Made by a program: the position numbers and the translations under genes. From Saccharopolyspora oryzae (GTDB taxonomy: Bacteria > Actinomycetota > Actinomycetes > Mycobacteriales > Pseudonocardiaceae), in assembly GCF_027853915.1 (NCBI RefSeq), contig NZ_JAQGLA010000037.1, positions 1 to 64,000 on the forward strand: a stretch of DNA of 64,000 nt, read 5' to 3'. Positions 16,872 through 27,657 of this stretch are shown in pieces (within the stretch, counting starts at the first letter, position 1; the number at the start of each line of letters is the position of its first letter). The notes beneath the pieces are model-generated. The model was given only the letters and a program-made list of their open reading frames with translations. It was not told the origin of the DNA and made no database searches.

Positions 16872-17528
16872 CTAGATCGGCCGAGCGCCGCGCTCCTGGA
16901 GCATGGTGCGCATCAGCTGGCTCTCGCTGGCCTGCGAACCGAGCATGTTCTTCGCCAGCTCGCGCACCGCCGGAACGGCCGCGTGGCGCGCGCCGTAGTC
17001 GGCCATCGGGGCGCCGCCCTCGTGGTGGCGCAGCATCAGCTGCAGGAAGTAGACGTCGAACTCCGGGCCGCGCAGGTCCTGCAGGTGCGCCATCTCCGCG
17101 CTGCTGGCCATGCCCGGCATCAGCCCGCCACCGCCGGTGGACATGGCCATCCCGCCGTGGTCGTGGCCCTCGGACTTCATCCACTCCATCAGCGGGCCGA
17201 CGGCCTGCGAGGACTGGTGCCACAGGCTCAACCAACCCTGCATCCGGCCGATCTGGTCGCGCTGGTTGGTCTCGATGTCGAAGGCCAGCTGCCGCACCGC
17301 GACGTCCGAGGCGCGCTCGCGGGCCAGCGTGGCCATGGTCACCGCTTGCTGGTGGTGCACGCTCATGTCCTGCGCGAACCCGATGTCGACCGGGGTCGGC
17401 CCGGGTTCCGCGCGGTCGAGGGACGGCACCCGGATCAGCAGTCCGAGCGCCGCCCCGAGCAGCAGCAGCGCCAGGGCTGCTGCGACGGCCACGAAGATCC
17501 GCGCGGCCAGTGGACGTTCGGTGCGCAC
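16872..17528 (-). CDS. DUF305 membrane-anchored protein
   Basis: Protein of 218 aa. One N-terminal transmembrane helix (about 10-30) anchors an extracytoplasmic DUF305 domain. Two repeats carry the His/Met-rich signature [10 protein letters not shown] and [10 protein letters not shown], with a GHDHGGMAM stretch between them. Members are ferritin-like helical proteins associated with copper or other metals; metal binding is inferred from the His/Met clusters. GTG start 3 bases after the DUF3105 stop codon, so the two form an operon. Confidence 0.9.
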   Translation of the reverse strand: MRTERPLAARIFVAVAAALALLLLGAALGLLIRVPSLDRAEPGPTPVDIGFAQDMSVHHQQAVTMATLARERASDVAVRQLAFDIETNQRDQIGRMQGWLSLWHQSSQAVGPLMEWMKSEGHDHGGMAMSTGGGGLMPGMASSAEMAHLQDLRGPEFDVYFLQLMLRHHEGGAPMADYGARHAAVPAVRELAKNMLGSQASESQLMRTMLQERGARPI

Positions 17529-17531
17529 GGC

Positions 17532-18323
17532 TTACTGCCCCTGACCCATTTCGCCGGCCGCCGCGTTCGCGCCCTTGCCGTCCATGGTGACCGCGTCCGG
17601 GCCGGGCGGGGTCGCGTCGAACTTCGGCGGGTTGTTGGTGTCGAACGCACCCGGGTAGGCCTGGCAGGAGCCGCCGATCTCCGGGTAGACGCCGTTGTTG
17701 TTCAGCCGCAGCGCGGTGATGAACTGGTCGATGCGCGGGTCCTCGGCGTTGTCGACCTTGAGCTGGTGGCCCCAGGACTGCAGCGAGATCGGGCTGTCCA
17801 GGCCCGGGTACGGCGACATCATCGTGTAGGGCTTGCCGTCGGCGCGGGCCTTGAGGCGCTCGATGCCGGCCTCGTCGACCTTGTCCGGGTTGTAGGCGAT
17901 CCACACCGCGCCGTGCTCCAGCGAGTGGACCATGTTCTCGGTGCGCACGGCCTCCGGGTAGACCACGCCGGTGCAGTCGGCCCAGATGCCGTCGTGCGGG
18001 CCGCCGAACGGCGGGGACTGGTCGTAGGCCACCCGCTGCGTCGGGGTGATGTGCAGCTGGCCCTGGTACTCGACGGTCTTGACCCCGGGGATCTTCTTGG
18101 ACGGGTCGGGGTTCTCCGGCGACGGCTTGAACGGCTCGGCGGCCTTCTCGGCCTGGGCCTGGGCTTCCCGGATGTCCGAGGTTTCGGAGTACCTCATGAA
18201 CGTGAAGCCGAAGACCACGGCTGCGAACACCGCCACGGCCGTCACGCCCGAGATCAGCATCCAGGGGATTTGCCGCTGGTGCACCACGGTGTTGCGCACC
18301 GCTTTGCTCTTCTTGTTCGCCAT
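17532..18323 (-). CDS. DUF3105 membrane-anchored protein
   Basis: Protein of 263 aa with a basic N terminus, one transmembrane helix (about 18-40) and an extracytoplasmic DUF3105 domain. Conserved features include a [13 protein letters not shown] segment, [12 protein letters not shown] and SWGHQL. Conserved His and Cys residues suggest metal or redox chemistry, but the function is unknown. It is followed directly by the DUF305 gene; such pairs are frequent in actinobacteria. ATG 18323 (start of MANKKSK) is chosen; upstream in-frame residues have no start signal. Confidence 0.88.
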   Translation of the reverse strand: MANKKSKAVRNTVVHQRQIPWMLISGVTAVAVFAAVVFGFTFMRYSETSDIREAQAQAEKAAEPFKPSPENPDPSKKIPGVKTVEYQGQLHITPTQRVAYDQSPPFGGPHDGIWADCTGVVYPEAVRTENMVHSLEHGAVWIAYNPDKVDEAGIERLKARADGKPYTMMSPYPGLDSPISLQSWGHQLKVDNAEDPRIDQFITALRLNNNGVYPEIGGSCQAYPGAFDTNNPPKFDATPPGPDAVTMDGKGANAAAGEMGQGQ

Positions 18324-18536
18324 GCTGTTCGAAAACCTCGTCTCACCAAGAACCACCGGGGGATCCGGCCCGCCAGTGTAGAGATTGCCGACGCCGCGAG
18401 AGCCCTCTCGGCCAATGCTCGCCACCACACGTTCTCACACTGCTGTGACCGGTCGATCACTCCCCGTGGTCTTGCCTGCTGGGAACTGGCCAACCCGTTG
18501 GCTGAGCAGCGCGGACTCTTCCTTAGACTCCATAAG

Positions 18537-20198
18537 GTGACTCCCGCCGTGCTCGCAGAACTGGTCCGCAACACCGCCGTCGAGGTGCTTTCCGACAAGC
18601 AGCTGGACACCTCCGTCCTGCCCGAGGTGGTGACCGTCGAGCGCCCCCGCAACCCGGAGCACGGCGACTACGCGACCAACCTCGCGATGCAGGTGGCCAA
18701 GAAGGCCGGCGTGAACCCGCGCGAACTGGCGACCTGGCTGGCCGAGGCGCTGACCGGCAAGGACGGCATCGACTCGGTCGACGTCGCCGGCCCCGGCTTC
18801 CTGAACCTGCGGCTGGCCGCGGACGCGCAGGGCCAGATCGTGCGCGAGGTCATCACCCGCGCCGCCGAGTACGGCAACGGCGACCGCTACGACGGCCTGA
18901 AGGTGAACCTGGAGTTCGTCTCGGCCAACCCGACCGGCCCGATCCACCTGGGCGGCACCCGCTGGGCCGCGGTCGGCGACGCGCTCGGCCGCGTGCTGAG
19001 CGCGCAGGGCGCCGCGGTGACCCGCGAGTACTACTTCAACGACGCAGGCGCGCAGATCGACCGGTTCGTGCGGTCGCTGATCGCCGCGGCCAAGGGCGAG
19101 CCCGCCCCGGAGGACGGCTACGGCGGCGACTACATCGGCGACATCGCCGGTGCGGTGATCAAGGCCGAGCCCGGGGTGATGGAGCAGCCCGAGGAGGAAC
19201 GGCACGAGACGTTCCGCCGGATCGGCGTCGGGCTGATGTTCGACGAGATCAAGCAGAGCCTGCACGACTTCGGCACCGACTTCGACGTGTACTTCCACGA
19301 GGACTCGCTGCACACCTCCGGTGCCGTGGCCGAGTCCCTGGAGGCGCTGAAGAAATCCGGTCACGTGTACTTCGCCGACGGCGCCTGGTGGCTGCGCTCC
19401 ACCGAGTTCGGCGACGACAAGGACCGGGTCGTCATCAAGAGCGACGGCGCCCCCGCCTACATCGCCGGTGACGTCGCCTACCTGCTGGACAAGCGCAACC
19501 GCGGCTTCGAGCTGTGCATCTACATGCTCGGCGCCGACCACCACGGCTACATCGCCCGGCTCAAGGCCGCGGCCGCGGCGCTGGGCGACGACCCGTCGGT
19601 GGTCGAGGTGCTGATCGGGCAGATGGTGAACCTGGTGCGCGACGGCAAACCGGTGCGGATGAGCAAGCGCGCGGGCACCGTCGTCACCCTGGAGGACCTG
19701 GTCGAGGCGGTCGGCGTGGACGCCGCCCGCTACTCGCTGATCCGGTCCTCGGCGGACTCCGCGGTCGACATCGACCTGGACCTGATCAGCAAGCGCACCA
19801 ACGAGAACCCGGTGTTCTACGTGCAGTACGCGCACGCCCGCCTGTCGTCGTTGCAGCGCAACGCGGTCTCGCTGGGAATCGAGCGCGGCACCGTGGACAA
19901 TGCCGACCTGTCGCTGCTCACCCACGAACGCGAGGGCGACCTGATCCGCACCCTCGGCGAGTTCCCGCGCGTGGTGAACTCGGCCGCCCAGCTGCGCGAA
20001 CCGCACCGGGTGGCCCGCTACCTGGAGGACGTGGCCAGCGCGTACCACAAGTTCTACGACGCTTGCCGCGTGCTGCAGCCCGGGGACGACGAGGCCAGCG
20101 CGCTGACCATCGCCCGGCTGCAGCTGTGCGAGGCGACCCGCCAGGTCATCGCCAACGGCTTGGGGCTGCTGGGCGTCAGCGCACCCGAGCAGATGTGA
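18537..20198 (+). CDS. argS: Arginyl-tRNA synthetase
   Basis: Protein of 553 aa, normal length for bacterial ArgRS. It charges tRNA-Arg with arginine. The N-terminal Arg-S domain is followed by the class Ia catalytic core with the HIGH-type motif in [10 protein letters not shown], the KMSKS equivalent RMSKRAGT, and a C-terminal DALR anticodon-binding domain. GTG start with no ribosome binding site; TAGACT at 18524-18529 ends 7 bases before it, so the mRNA is probably leaderless. It heads the argS-lysA-hom-thrC-thrB block; a short hairpin separates it from lysA. Confidence 0.96.
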   Translation: MTPAVLAELVRNTAVEVLSDKQLDTSVLPEVVTVERPRNPEHGDYATNLAMQVAKKAGVNPRELATWLAEALTGKDGIDSVDVAGPGFLNLRLAADAQGQIVREVITRAAEYGNGDRYDGLKVNLEFVSANPTGPIHLGGTRWAAVGDALGRVLSAQGAAVTREYYFNDAGAQIDRFVRSLIAAAKGEPAPEDGYGGDYIGDIAGAVIKAEPGVMEQPEEERHETFRRIGVGLMFDEIKQSLHDFGTDFDVYFHEDSLHTSGAVAESLEALKKSGHVYFADGAWWLRSTEFGDDKDRVVIKSDGAPAYIAGDVAYLLDKRNRGFELCIYMLGADHHGYIARLKAAAAALGDDPSVVEVLIGQMVNLVRDGKPVRMSKRAGTVVTLEDLVEAVGVDAARYSLIRSSADSAVDIDLDLISKRTNENPVFYVQYAHARLSSLQRNAVSLGIERGTVDNADLSLLTHEREGDLIRTLGEFPRVVNSAAQLREPHRVARYLEDVASAYHKFYDACRVLQPGDDEASALTIARLQLCEATRQVIANGLGLLGVSAPEQM

Positions 20199-20201
20199 CA
20201 A

Positions 20202-20220
20202 CGCGGCACCAGGTGCCGCG
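20202..20220. other. Short perfect inverted repeat between argS and lysA
   Basis: CGCGGCACC / GGTGCCGCG, a 9-bp inverted repeat separated by one base, 4 bases after the argS stop codon. There is no U tract. It could be a weak terminator or RNA-processing site. Confidence 0.5.
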
Positions 20221-20263
20221 ACGATTCGCCTGTCCAGCGGCAGGCTGCGCGAAGGAGTTCTAG

Positions 20264-21682
20264 ATGCGCGCCCATCCCGCCGGGCCCCGGCACGCCGATG
20301 TCGTGCTGCCCGGCAACACCGCGGGACCGGTTCCGGCCACCGCGGAAGACGTCGACCACCTGCACCCGCAGGTCTGGCCCCGCAACAGCGAGCGCGGCAC
20401 CGACGGTGCCCTCCGGGTCGCCGGCATCGACGTCCGAGAACTGGCGGAGCGCTTCGGTACCCCGCTGTTCGTGCTGGACGAGGACGACTTCCGGTCCCGC
20501 TGCCGCGACTACGCCGAGGCCTTCGGCGACCCGACCGCGGTGCACTACGCTTCGAAGGCGTTCCTGTGCACCGAGGTCGCGCGCTGGGTGGCCGAGGAGG
20601 GCCTGAGCCTGGACGTGTGCAGCGGCGGCGAGCTCGCCGTGGCGCTGCGCGCCGGGTTCCCGGCCGAGCGGATCACGTTCCACGGCAACAACAAGTCCGT
20701 CGCCGAGCTGACCACCGCGGTGGAGGCCGGTGTCGGATCGGTGGTGCTGGACTCGTTCCACGAGATCGCCCGGCTGGCGCACATCGCCGCCGAGCGCGGC
20801 GTCCAGCAGCACGTGCTGGTGCGCGTCACCGTCGGCGTGGAGGCCCACACCCACGAGTTCATCGCGACCGCGCACGAGGACCAGAAGTTCGGGTTCTCGC
20901 TGGCCGGCGGCCAGGCCGCGGAGGCGGTGCACCGGGTGCTGAAGTCCGGTTCGCTGGTGCTGGCCGGGCTGCACAGCCACATCGGCTCGCAGATCTTCGA
21001 CGTGGACGGCTTCGAGCTGGCCGCGCACCGGGTGGTGCGGCTGCTGGCCGACCTGCGCGCCGAGCACGGCGACGAAGCGCTGGCCAGCGCGTCCACTGTG
21101 GACCTCGGTGGCGGGCTGGGCATCGCCTACACCGGCGACGACGACCCGCTGCCGCCGGACCAGCTGGCCACCAGGCTGCGCGAGATCGTGGGGAAGGAGG
21201 CCGACAACGCCGGCATCCCGGTGCCCAAGATCGCCGTGGAGCCCGGCCGCGCCATCGTCGGCCCCGGCATGATCACGGTCTACGAGGTCGGCACCATCAA
21301 GGACGTCGCGCTCGGCGCCGAGGTGCAGCGCAAGTACGTCAGCGTCGACGGCGGCATGAGCGACAACATCCGGACCTCGCTCTACGACGCGGTCTACGAC
21401 TGCCGGCTGGTGTCGCGCAGCGCCGAAGCACCGGCCGTGCTGTCCCGCATCGTGGGCAAGCACTGTGAATCCGGTGACGTAGTGGTGCGCGACTGCTGGC
21501 TCCCGGAGGACATTGCTCCAGGAGACCTGCTCGCAGTGGCCGCCACCGGCGCCTACTGCTACGTGATGGCCAGCAACTACAACCGCCTGCCCAAGCCGCC
21601 CGTGGTGGCGGTGCGCGATGGTCAGGCGCGGTTGCTGCTGCGCAGGGAGACCGAGGACGACCTGCTCCGGCTGGAGGTGTGA
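20264..21682 (+). CDS. lysA: Diaminopimelate decarboxylase
   Basis: Protein of 472 aa, PLP-dependent fold-type III decarboxylase that makes L-lysine from meso-diaminopimelate. Visible motifs: the PLP lysine in [17 protein letters not shown], the phosphate-binding [16 protein letters not shown], and the C-terminal CESGDVV Cys region. AAGGAG lies 7 bases before the ATG. The hom GTG follows its stop codon directly, so lysine and threonine synthesis are co-expressed, as in other actinobacteria. Confidence 0.96.
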   Translation: MRAHPAGPRHADVVLPGNTAGPVPATAEDVDHLHPQVWPRNSERGTDGALRVAGIDVRELAERFGTPLFVLDEDDFRSRCRDYAEAFGDPTAVHYASKAFLCTEVARWVAEEGLSLDVCSGGELAVALRAGFPAERITFHGNNKSVAELTTAVEAGVGSVVLDSFHEIARLAHIAAERGVQQHVLVRVTVGVEAHTHEFIATAHEDQKFGFSLAGGQAAEAVHRVLKSGSLVLAGLHSHIGSQIFDVDGFELAAHRVVRLLADLRAEHGDEALASASTVDLGGGLGIAYTGDDDPLPPDQLATRLREIVGKEADNAGIPVPKIAVEPGRAIVGPGMITVYEVGTIKDVALGAEVQRKYVSVDGGMSDNIRTSLYDAVYDCRLVSRSAEAPAVLSRIVGKHCESGDVVVRDCWLPEDIAPGDLLAVAATGAYCYVMASNYNRLPKPPVVAVRDGQARLLLRRETEDDLLRLEV

Positions 21683-22987
21683 GTGAACCAGGACCGTGAA
21701 CCGATCCGGGTCGCGCTGTTGGGGTGCGGCACGGTCGGTACCGAGGTGCTGCGCCTGCTGAGCGACCAACCCGACGAGTTCGCCGCTCGGACGGGGGCTC
21801 CGATGCTGGTCACCGGGGTCGCGGTGCGCCGCCCGCACAAGCACCCCGAGGTGCCCGAACACCTGCTCACCACCGATGCCCAGGCGCTGGTGGAGGGCGA
21901 CGTCGACGTCGTGGTGGAGCTGATCGGCGGCATCGAGCCGGCCCGCTCCCTGCTGCTGACCGCGCTGCGGTCCGGCAAGTCGGTGGTGACCGCGAACAAG
22001 GCGCTGCTGGCCGAGCACGGCTCGGAGCTGTACGCGGCCGCGGACGCCTCCGGCGCCGACATCTACTTCGAGGCGGCGGTCGCCGGGGCCATCCCGCTGC
22101 TGCGGCCGCTGCGCGAGTCGCTGGCCGGTGACCGGATCAACCGGGTCATGGGCATCGTCAACGGCACGACGAACTTCATCCTGTCGGCGATGGACTCCAC
22201 CGGCGCCGGCTACGCCGAGACGCTGGACGAGGCCGGTCGCCTGGGGTACGCCGAGGCGGACCCGACCGCGGACGTGGACGGGTTCGACGCCGCCGCGAAG
22301 GCCGCGATCCTGGCCTCGCTGGCGTTCCACACCAGGGTCACCGCCAGCGACGTGCACCGCGAGGGCATCTCGGCGGTCACGCCCGGCGACCTCGCCGCGG
22401 CGCGCACCCTGGACCGCACGGTGAAGCTGCTGGCGATCTGCGAGCGGGTCGTCGACGAGGACGGCAGCGAGTCGGTGTCGGCCCGCGTGCACCCGGCGAT
22501 GATCCCGCGCAGCCACCCGCTGGCCGGGGTCGGCGACGCCTTCAACGCGGTGTTCGTGGAGGCCGAAGCGGCCGGGCAGCTGATGTTCTACGGCCAGGGC
22601 GCCGGTGGTGCGCCCACCGCCAGCGCCGTGCTGGGCGACCTCGTCGCGGTCGCCCGCAACCTGGTCGTGGCGGGCAAGGGGCCCCGGGAGTCGGCGCACG
22701 CGCAGCTGCCGGTGCGCGACATGGGGCAGACCCCGACCCGCTACCACATCAGCCTCGACGTGGCCGACAAGCCGGGCGTGCTCTCGCAGGTCGCGTCCAT
22801 GTTCAACGAGCACGATGTGAGCATTTCGGTGGTGCGTCAGCAGGGCAGGGGCGAGGAGGCCAGCCTCGTGGTGGTCACCCACACCGCTGCCGACGCGGCA
22901 CTCAGGTCCACAGTGGACAAGATCGCGCAGCTACCGGTGGTGCGCGAGGTGGTCAGCGTGATGCGCGTGGAAGGTGAACCGTCGTGA
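21683..22987 (+). CDS. hom: Homoserine dehydrogenase
   Basis: Protein of 434 aa. It reduces aspartate semialdehyde to homoserine. N-terminal Rossmann domain with GCGTVG, central catalytic domain with the NGTTNFIL and [14 protein letters not shown] motifs, and a C-terminal ACT domain ([16 protein letters not shown]) that normally mediates threonine feedback inhibition. The GTG start abuts the lysA stop codon, and its own stop overlaps thrC in a GTGA junction. GGAGG of lysA's last codons serves as ribosome binding site. Confidence 0.96.
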   Translation: MNQDREPIRVALLGCGTVGTEVLRLLSDQPDEFAARTGAPMLVTGVAVRRPHKHPEVPEHLLTTDAQALVEGDVDVVVELIGGIEPARSLLLTALRSGKSVVTANKALLAEHGSELYAAADASGADIYFEAAVAGAIPLLRPLRESLAGDRINRVMGIVNGTTNFILSAMDSTGAGYAETLDEAGRLGYAEADPTADVDGFDAAAKAAILASLAFHTRVTASDVHREGISAVTPGDLAAARTLDRTVKLLAICERVVDEDGSESVSARVHPAMIPRSHPLAGVGDAFNAVFVEAEAAGQLMFYGQGAGGAPTASAVLGDLVAVARNLVVAGKGPRESAHAQLPVRDMGQTPTRYHISLDVADKPGVLSQVASMFNEHDVSISVVRQQGRGEEASLVVVTHTAADAALRSTVDKIAQLPVVREVVSVMRVEGEPS

Positions 22988-24066
22988 CGAACATCCAGGG
23001 CACTCCGGTGCGGGCCGGGTGGCCCGGCCTGATCGAGGCCTACCGGGACCGCGTGCAGGTCCCGGACGGGGCTCGCATCGTGACCCTGCAGGAGGGCAAC
23101 ACCCCGCTGGTGCCCGCCCCCCACCTCTCCGAGCTGACCGGCAGCACCGTCTACCTCAAGGTCGAGGGCGCCAACCCGACCGGCTCGTTCAAGGACCGCG
23201 GCATGACCGTGGCCATCACGCACGCGCTGGCCGAGGGCAGCAAGGCCGTCATCTGCGCCTCCACCGGCAACACCTCCGCCTCGGCCGCCGCCTACGCGGC
23301 GCGCGCCGGGCTGACCTCGGCGGTGCTGGTGCCGCAGGGCAAGATCGCGCTGGGCAAGCTCGCCCAGGCGGTGGTGCACGGCGCGAAGATCCTCCAGGTC
23401 CAGGGCAACTTCGACGACTGCCTGGAGCTGGCCCGCAAGACCGCGGCCGAGCACCCGGTGAGCCTGGTCAACTCGGTCAACCCGGTGCGCATCGAGGGGC
23501 AGAAGACCGCGGCGTTCGAAATCTGCGACGTGCTCGGCCGCGCGCCCGACGTGCACTGCCTGCCGGTCGGCAACGCGGGCAACATCACCGCCTACTGGAA
23601 GGGCTACACCGAGTACGCGGGTGACGGCGTCATCGACGCCGCGCCGCGGATGTTCGGATTCCAGGCCGCCGGTGCCGCGCCGCTGGTGCACGGCCAGCCG
23701 GTCGGGAACCCGGAGACCATCGCGACCGCGATCCGCATCGGCAGCCCCGCCTCCTGGCGCGGCGCGGTCGACGCGAGGGACGAGTCCGGTGGTCTGTTCG
23801 CCGCGGTGACCGACGAGGAGATCCTGACCGCCTACCGGCTGCTGGCCTCCCGCGAGGGCGTGTTCGTCGAGCCGGCGTCGGCGTCCAGCGTCGCCGGGCT
23901 GCTGGCCACCGCCGCCGACGGGCGCCTGCCCGCCGACTCGGTCGTGGTCTGCACGGTCACCGGGCACGGCCTGAAGGACCCGGACACCGCGCTGTCCGGC
24001 ATGGTCGAGGTCGAGCCGCTGCCGGTGGACCCGGGCGCGGTCGCCACCGCGCTGGAACTCGCATGA
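22984..24066 (+). CDS. thrC: Threonine synthase
   Basis: Protein of 360 aa, PLP fold-type II. It converts O-phosphohomoserine to threonine. The PLP lysine lies in [12 protein letters not shown], the phosphate cup includes STGNTSAS, and there is a second glycine-rich PLP segment LPVGNAGN. Its length fits the short, actinobacterial class of ThrC. GTG start overlaps the hom stop codon, and the ThrC TGA overlaps the thrB ATG, so hom-thrC-thrB is one coupled unit. Confidence 0.96.
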   Translation: MTNIQGTPVRAGWPGLIEAYRDRVQVPDGARIVTLQEGNTPLVPAPHLSELTGSTVYLKVEGANPTGSFKDRGMTVAITHALAEGSKAVICASTGNTSASAAAYAARAGLTSAVLVPQGKIALGKLAQAVVHGAKILQVQGNFDDCLELARKTAAEHPVSLVNSVNPVRIEGQKTAAFEICDVLGRAPDVHCLPVGNAGNITAYWKGYTEYAGDGVIDAAPRMFGFQAAGAAPLVHGQPVGNPETIATAIRIGSPASWRGAVDARDESGGLFAAVTDEEILTAYRLLASREGVFVEPASASSVAGLLATAADGRLPADSVVVCTVTGHGLKDPDTALSGMVEVEPLPVDPGAVATALELA

Positions 24067-24977
24067 GCACCTTGCCGGTTTCGGCCGTCCGGGTGAAAGT
24101 TCCCGGTTCCACCGCGAACCTCGGATCCGGATTCGACGCCCTGGGCATGGCGTTGTCCTTGTACGACACCGTTTCCGCCCAGGTCGTCGACGGGCCCGAG
24201 GGTTCGGCGAGCGTGCAGGTCGAGGGCCAGGGCGCCGGTTCGGTTCCCACCGACGGGCGTCACCTGGTCGCGCGGGTGATCCGCGAAACCTTGGCGGAAC
24301 TGGGTTTTGCCGCTCCGGCGCTGCGTTTGCACTGCGAGAACAGCATTCCGCACGCTCGCGGCCTGGGCTCCTCCGCGGCGGCCATCGTCGCCGGGGTCGC
24401 CGCCGCCTTCGGCCTCGCCGGAATCGACTTGCGGGACAAGGAGAACACCGAGCGCGCACTGCACCTCGCGGCGGCGCGCGAGGGGCACGCGGACAACGCG
24501 GCGGCGAGCCTGCTGGGTGGATTCGTGGTGGCCTGGCAGGAAAACGGCCGCTTCCGGGCGGTCCGGATGCGACCGCACGCGGACGTGTCGCCGGTCGCCT
24601 TCGTCCCCCAGGTGGAGTCCGCCACCGACGCCACCCGAGGCCTGCTGCCGGAACGGGTTCCGCACGCCGACGCCGCGTTCGCGGCCGGTCGTGCGGCGTT
24701 GGCGGTGCACGCGGTGACCAGCGCGCCCGAGCTGCTGCTGGACGCCACCGACGACCGGTTGCACCAGGACTACCGCGAAGCGGCGTGGCCGGAAACCGTC
24801 GCGCTGGTCCGCCGCCTGCGCGAGGCCGGTGTGGCGGCCGCGGTTTCCGGTGCGGGGCCGACCGTACTAGCCCTGCCCGCCGGTGGGGAGCTCCCCGCCG
24901 ACATTGCGCCGAACGGCTTCCAGGTGCTGCGCCTTCCGGTCGACGACGAGGGCGTGCGGATCGTCGAGCAGTCCTGA
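24063..24977 (+). CDS. thrB: Homoserine kinase
   Basis: Protein of 304 aa of the GHMP kinase family; phosphorylates homoserine for ThrC. N-terminal [14 protein letters not shown] substrate/ATP segment, central GHMP ATP loop [12 protein letters not shown] and C-terminal GHMP motif [14 protein letters not shown] overlaps the thrC stop codon (ATGA). It is the last gene of the threonine unit, followed by a hairpin terminator 4 bases after the stop codon. Confidence 0.95.
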   Translation: MSTLPVSAVRVKVPGSTANLGSGFDALGMALSLYDTVSAQVVDGPEGSASVQVEGQGAGSVPTDGRHLVARVIRETLAELGFAAPALRLHCENSIPHARGLGSSAAAIVAGVAAAFGLAGIDLRDKENTERALHLAAAREGHADNAAASLLGGFVVAWQENGRFRAVRMRPHADVSPVAFVPQVESATDATRGLLPERVPHADAAFAAGRAALAVHAVTSAPELLLDATDDRLHQDYREAAWPETVALVRRLREAGVAAAVSGAGPTVLALPAGGELPADIAPNGFQVLRLPVDDEGVRIVEQS

Positions 24978-24981
24978 CCCC

Positions 24982-25021
24982 GGGGTGGTGAACCGGGTGC
25001 GAACGCCCAGTTCACCGCCCC
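24982..25021 (+). terminator. Terminator of the lysA-hom-thrC-thrB operon
   Basis: Stem GGGGTGGTGAAC / GTTCACCGCCCC, 12 pairs with one U-G wobble, loop of 16 bases. It isolates the thr operon from the rho leader. Confidence 0.8.
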
Positions 25022-25066
25022 GCCGCAGGCACCTCCACCCGAAGTGGTACAAAGGAGGTGTCGCAG

Positions 25067-25276
25067 GTGGTGAGCAGCGGATTCGCTGGGAGGCCGCCGA
25101 CGGCGAGATCTGCAAGGGCGGGCCACACGCCCAAGGGGGTTGTTGCACCCGAACTGCGGGGCGTCTACCCTCAAGGTCAATCAGTCACCGCACCAAGCGT
25201 GCCGGTGCCGCATCCGGGACATCGTTTTCCGGAGCGCATCTCCCGCCGTGAATTGAACTCCGCCCGTCACGGGTGA
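25067..25276 (+). CDS. Candidate leader ORF upstream of rho
   Basis: A 69-aa frame starting at GTG 25067 (or GTG 25070), 8 to 11 bases after the AAAGGAGG at 25051-25058. That is among the strongest ribosome binding sites in the window. The product is rich in P, R and S and resembles nothing I recognise. Codon bias is weaker than in neighbouring genes. It could be a leader peptide coupling translation to rho expression, or chance. Low confidence. Confidence 0.3.
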   Translation: MVSSGFAGRPPTARSARAGHTPKGVVAPELRGVYPQGQSVTAPSVPVPHPGHRFPERISRRELNSARHG

Positions 25277-25710
25277 AGATCAACTTAGGCGGGTTCGGCT
25301 AATCGCGGTGACCGAGGCAGGAGTTGTCAACTCAATTGAGTTTCGCTTCGGGCGATCGGCGGTGCACGTCGTTGCCGTGGTCGGGGTGGGGGCCTCAAGT
25401 TCCAGGAAAGGCCCTCGAACAAGCATCCGGGGCGTCAATCTGAGTCGGGGATTCCTGAATGTGGCGGCAGGGCGTGCATCGGCACGTGTGGATCGGAGTG
25501 GATGCGTCGCACATGGACCACGCGAGCCGGGTGCCTCCCACTGCCCGGTGCTGCTGGTTCCCGAGCCAATGCCGAATCCGGTCGCGCAACGCGCGGAGGG
25601 AAGCCGATCGGCGTCAGAGCTGGTAGCACACACCGGCCGCCCGCACTCCAGAGCGGGCGGGCAATCCGCTGGGTCGCGTAGGAGGCGCGGTCCGGTCAGG
25701 AAGGACATTC

Positions 25711-27594
25711 GTGAGCAACACCGAACTGTTGAGCAGCGAGGCGGCCAACGGCGCCTCTCCCGCTGGCCAGCAGGATTCCGAGGCCAACGGCACCCCGCGT
25801 CGACGGGGTGGGCTTTCCGGCATGGTTCTCGCCGAACTGCGCCAACTCGCGGGGGAACTGGGGATCGAGACCGGCGGTCTGCGCAAGGGCGACCTGATCG
25901 CCGCCATCAAGGAGAAGCAGGGCGGCACGACCGCTCCGCGCACCCGCTCCACCAAGAAGTCGTCGGCCCGCAGCGCTGAAGAGGCCCCCGCGGCCAAGGC
26001 GCACCAGCCGGCCCTCGACGAGGCCGAGAGCGCGCCCGCGGCTCGCGAGACCCGCGAGGCCCCCGCCGAGCAGAGCACCACCAACGGTGCTGCTCCGGCC
26101 CGCACCCGCTCCCGGCGGCAGCAGGCTGCCGAGACCGGCGGCGAGGGCGAGGACAACCGTCGCGGCGGCAACCGCCGGCGTCGTTCGTCCAGCCGCACCG
26201 GCGCCGAGTCGGGCGGTGCCGACGAGCAGCGCGGCGAGCGCAAGCAGGACAACCGCCAGGAGCGCGACAACAACCGCCAGGACCGGCAGGACAACCGGCA
26301 GGAGCGCGGCAACCGGCAGGACCGGGACCGCGACAACCGGCAGCAGGACGACGACGATGACGAGGGTGGTCGTCGGGGTCGTGGCCGCCGGTTCCGGGAC
26401 CGCCGCCGCAACCGCGGCCGCGGCGAGGGCGGCGAGCCCGAGGTCCGCGAGGACGACGTCCTGCTGCCCGTCGCGGGCATCCTGGACGTGCTGGAGAACT
26501 ACGCGTTCGTGCGCACCTCCGGCTACCTGGCAGGCCCGAACGACGTCTACGTGTCGCTGTCGCTGGTCCGCAAGTACGGGCTTCGCCGCGGTGACGCGAT
26601 CAAGGGCGTCATCCGGCAGCCGCGCGACGGCGAGCAGCAGCGCCAGAAGTTCAACCCGCTGGTGCGGGTGGACTCGATCAACGGCCTGGAGCCGGAGGCG
26701 GCGAAGAACCGCGCCGAGTTCCACAAGCTGACCCCGCTCTACCCGAACGAGCGGCTGCGCCTCGAGACCGAGCCGCAGAACCTGACCGGCCGGATCATCG
26801 ACCTGGTGATGCCGGTGGGCAAGGGGCAGCGCGCGCTGATCGTCTCCCCGCCGAAGGCAGGCAAGACGATGGTGCTGCAGGCGATCGCCAACGCGATCAC
26901 CACCAACAACCCCGAGTGCCACCTGATGGTCGTCCTCGCCGACGAGCGTCCGGAAGAGGTCACCGACATGCAGCGCTCGGTGAAGGGCGAGGTCATCGCC
27001 TCGACCTTCGACCGCCCGCCGTCGGACCACACCACGGTCGCCGAGCTGTCCATCGAGCGGGCCAAGCGGCTCGTCGAGATGGGCCACGACGTGGTCGTCC
27101 TGCTGGACTCGATCACCCGACTGGGCCGCGCCTACAACCTGGCCGCCCCGGCGTCCGGGCGCATCCTGTCCGGTGGTGTCGACTCGACCGCGCTGTACCC
27201 GCCGAAGCGCTTCCTGGGTGCGGCCCGCAACATCGAGAACGGCGGCTCGCTGACCATCTTCGCCACCGCGCTGGTGGAGACCGGTTCCACGATGGACACC
27301 GTGATCTTCGAGGAGTTCAAGGGCACCGGCAACGCCGAGCTCAAGCTGGACCGCAAGCTGGCCGACAAGCGCCTGTTCCCGGCGGTCGACGTGGACTCCT
27401 CCAGCACCCGGAAGGACGAGATCCTGCTCTCGCCCGACGAGCTGGCGGTCACCCACAAGCTGCGCCGAGTGCTCGCCGCGCTCGACGCGCAGCAGGCGCT
27501 GGAACTCCTGCAGGACCGGCTGCGCAAGTCGCGCACCAACATCGAGTTCCTGATGCAGGTCGCCAAGACCACCCCGGGCAAGGACGACGACTGA
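25711..27594 (+). CDS. rho: Transcription termination factor Rho
   Basis: Protein of 627 aa. It is a hexameric RNA helicase ending transcripts. The Rho_N helical motif (LAELRQLAGELGI) is followed by an approximately 180-aa insert rich in R, D, N, Q and G, typical of high-GC actinobacterial Rho. The cold-shock-like RNA-binding domain comes next, then the ATPase core with Walker A PPKAGKT (about residue 379), Walker B VVLLDSITR and the Q/R loops. GTG start with AGGAAGGA 4 bases upstream. Long leader, own terminator; upstream of rpmE-prfA-prmC as in relatives. Confidence 0.97.
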   Translation: MSNTELLSSEAANGASPAGQQDSEANGTPRRRGGLSGMVLAELRQLAGELGIETGGLRKGDLIAAIKEKQGGTTAPRTRSTKKSSARSAEEAPAAKAHQPALDEAESAPAARETREAPAEQSTTNGAAPARTRSRRQQAAETGGEGEDNRRGGNRRRRSSSRTGAESGGADEQRGERKQDNRQERDNNRQDRQDNRQERGNRQDRDRDNRQQDDDDDEGGRRGRGRRFRDRRRNRGRGEGGEPEVREDDVLLPVAGILDVLENYAFVRTSGYLAGPNDVYVSLSLVRKYGLRRGDAIKGVIRQPRDGEQQRQKFNPLVRVDSINGLEPEAAKNRAEFHKLTPLYPNERLRLETEPQNLTGRIIDLVMPVGKGQRALIVSPPKAGKTMVLQAIANAITTNNPECHLMVVLADERPEEVTDMQRSVKGEVIASTFDRPPSDHTTVAELSIERAKRLVEMGHDVVVLLDSITRLGRAYNLAAPASGRILSGGVDSTALYPPKRFLGAARNIENGGSLTIFATALVETGSTMDTVIFEEFKGTGNAELKLDRKLADKRLFPAVDVDSSSTRKDEILLSPDELAVTHKLRRVLAALDAQQALELLQDRLRKSRTNIEFLMQVAKTTPGKDDD

Positions 27595-27611
27595 TCGTCG
27601 CTAGCTCGATC

Positions 27612-27640
27612 AGGGCCCGCACCACACCGGTGCGGGCCCT
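27612..27640 (+). terminator. rho terminator
   Basis: Perfect 12-bp stem AGGGCCCGCACC / GGTGCGGGCCCT with a 5-base loop, 17 bases after the rho stop codon. Confidence 0.88.
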
Positions 27641-27657
27641 GCTGTCTTAGGAATTCC

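Larger units (their letters stand above)
24978..25710 (+). other. Long rho leader / intergenic region
   Basis: The 733 bases between thrB and rho hold the thr terminator (24982-25021). A near-perfect AAAGGAGG at 25051-25058 comes next, followed by in-frame GTG codons opening a 70-aa frame that runs to 25276. A hairpin CCGCCCGC / GCGGGCGG at 25637-25660 lies 50 bases before the rho start. A TAATCG at about 25300 is a possible -10. Long leaders with autoregulation are known for bacterial rho genes; such control here is inference. Confidence 0.6.

Noticed and set aside
16983-18536. In-frame N-terminal extension giving a 1071-aa ArgRS
   Set aside because: It runs antisense through the DUF305 and DUF3105 genes; normal ArgRS length and the -10/GTG signal fix the start at 18537.
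20054-22882. 942-codon frame on - opposite lysA and hom
   Set aside because: Shadow of the real + genes, whose catalytic motifs are intact and which overlap in operon fashion.
26230-26360. Short near-tandem repeats resembling a CRISPR or minisatellite
   Set aside because: They are the coding sequence of the RDNRQ-rich Rho insert, in frame and without unique spacers.
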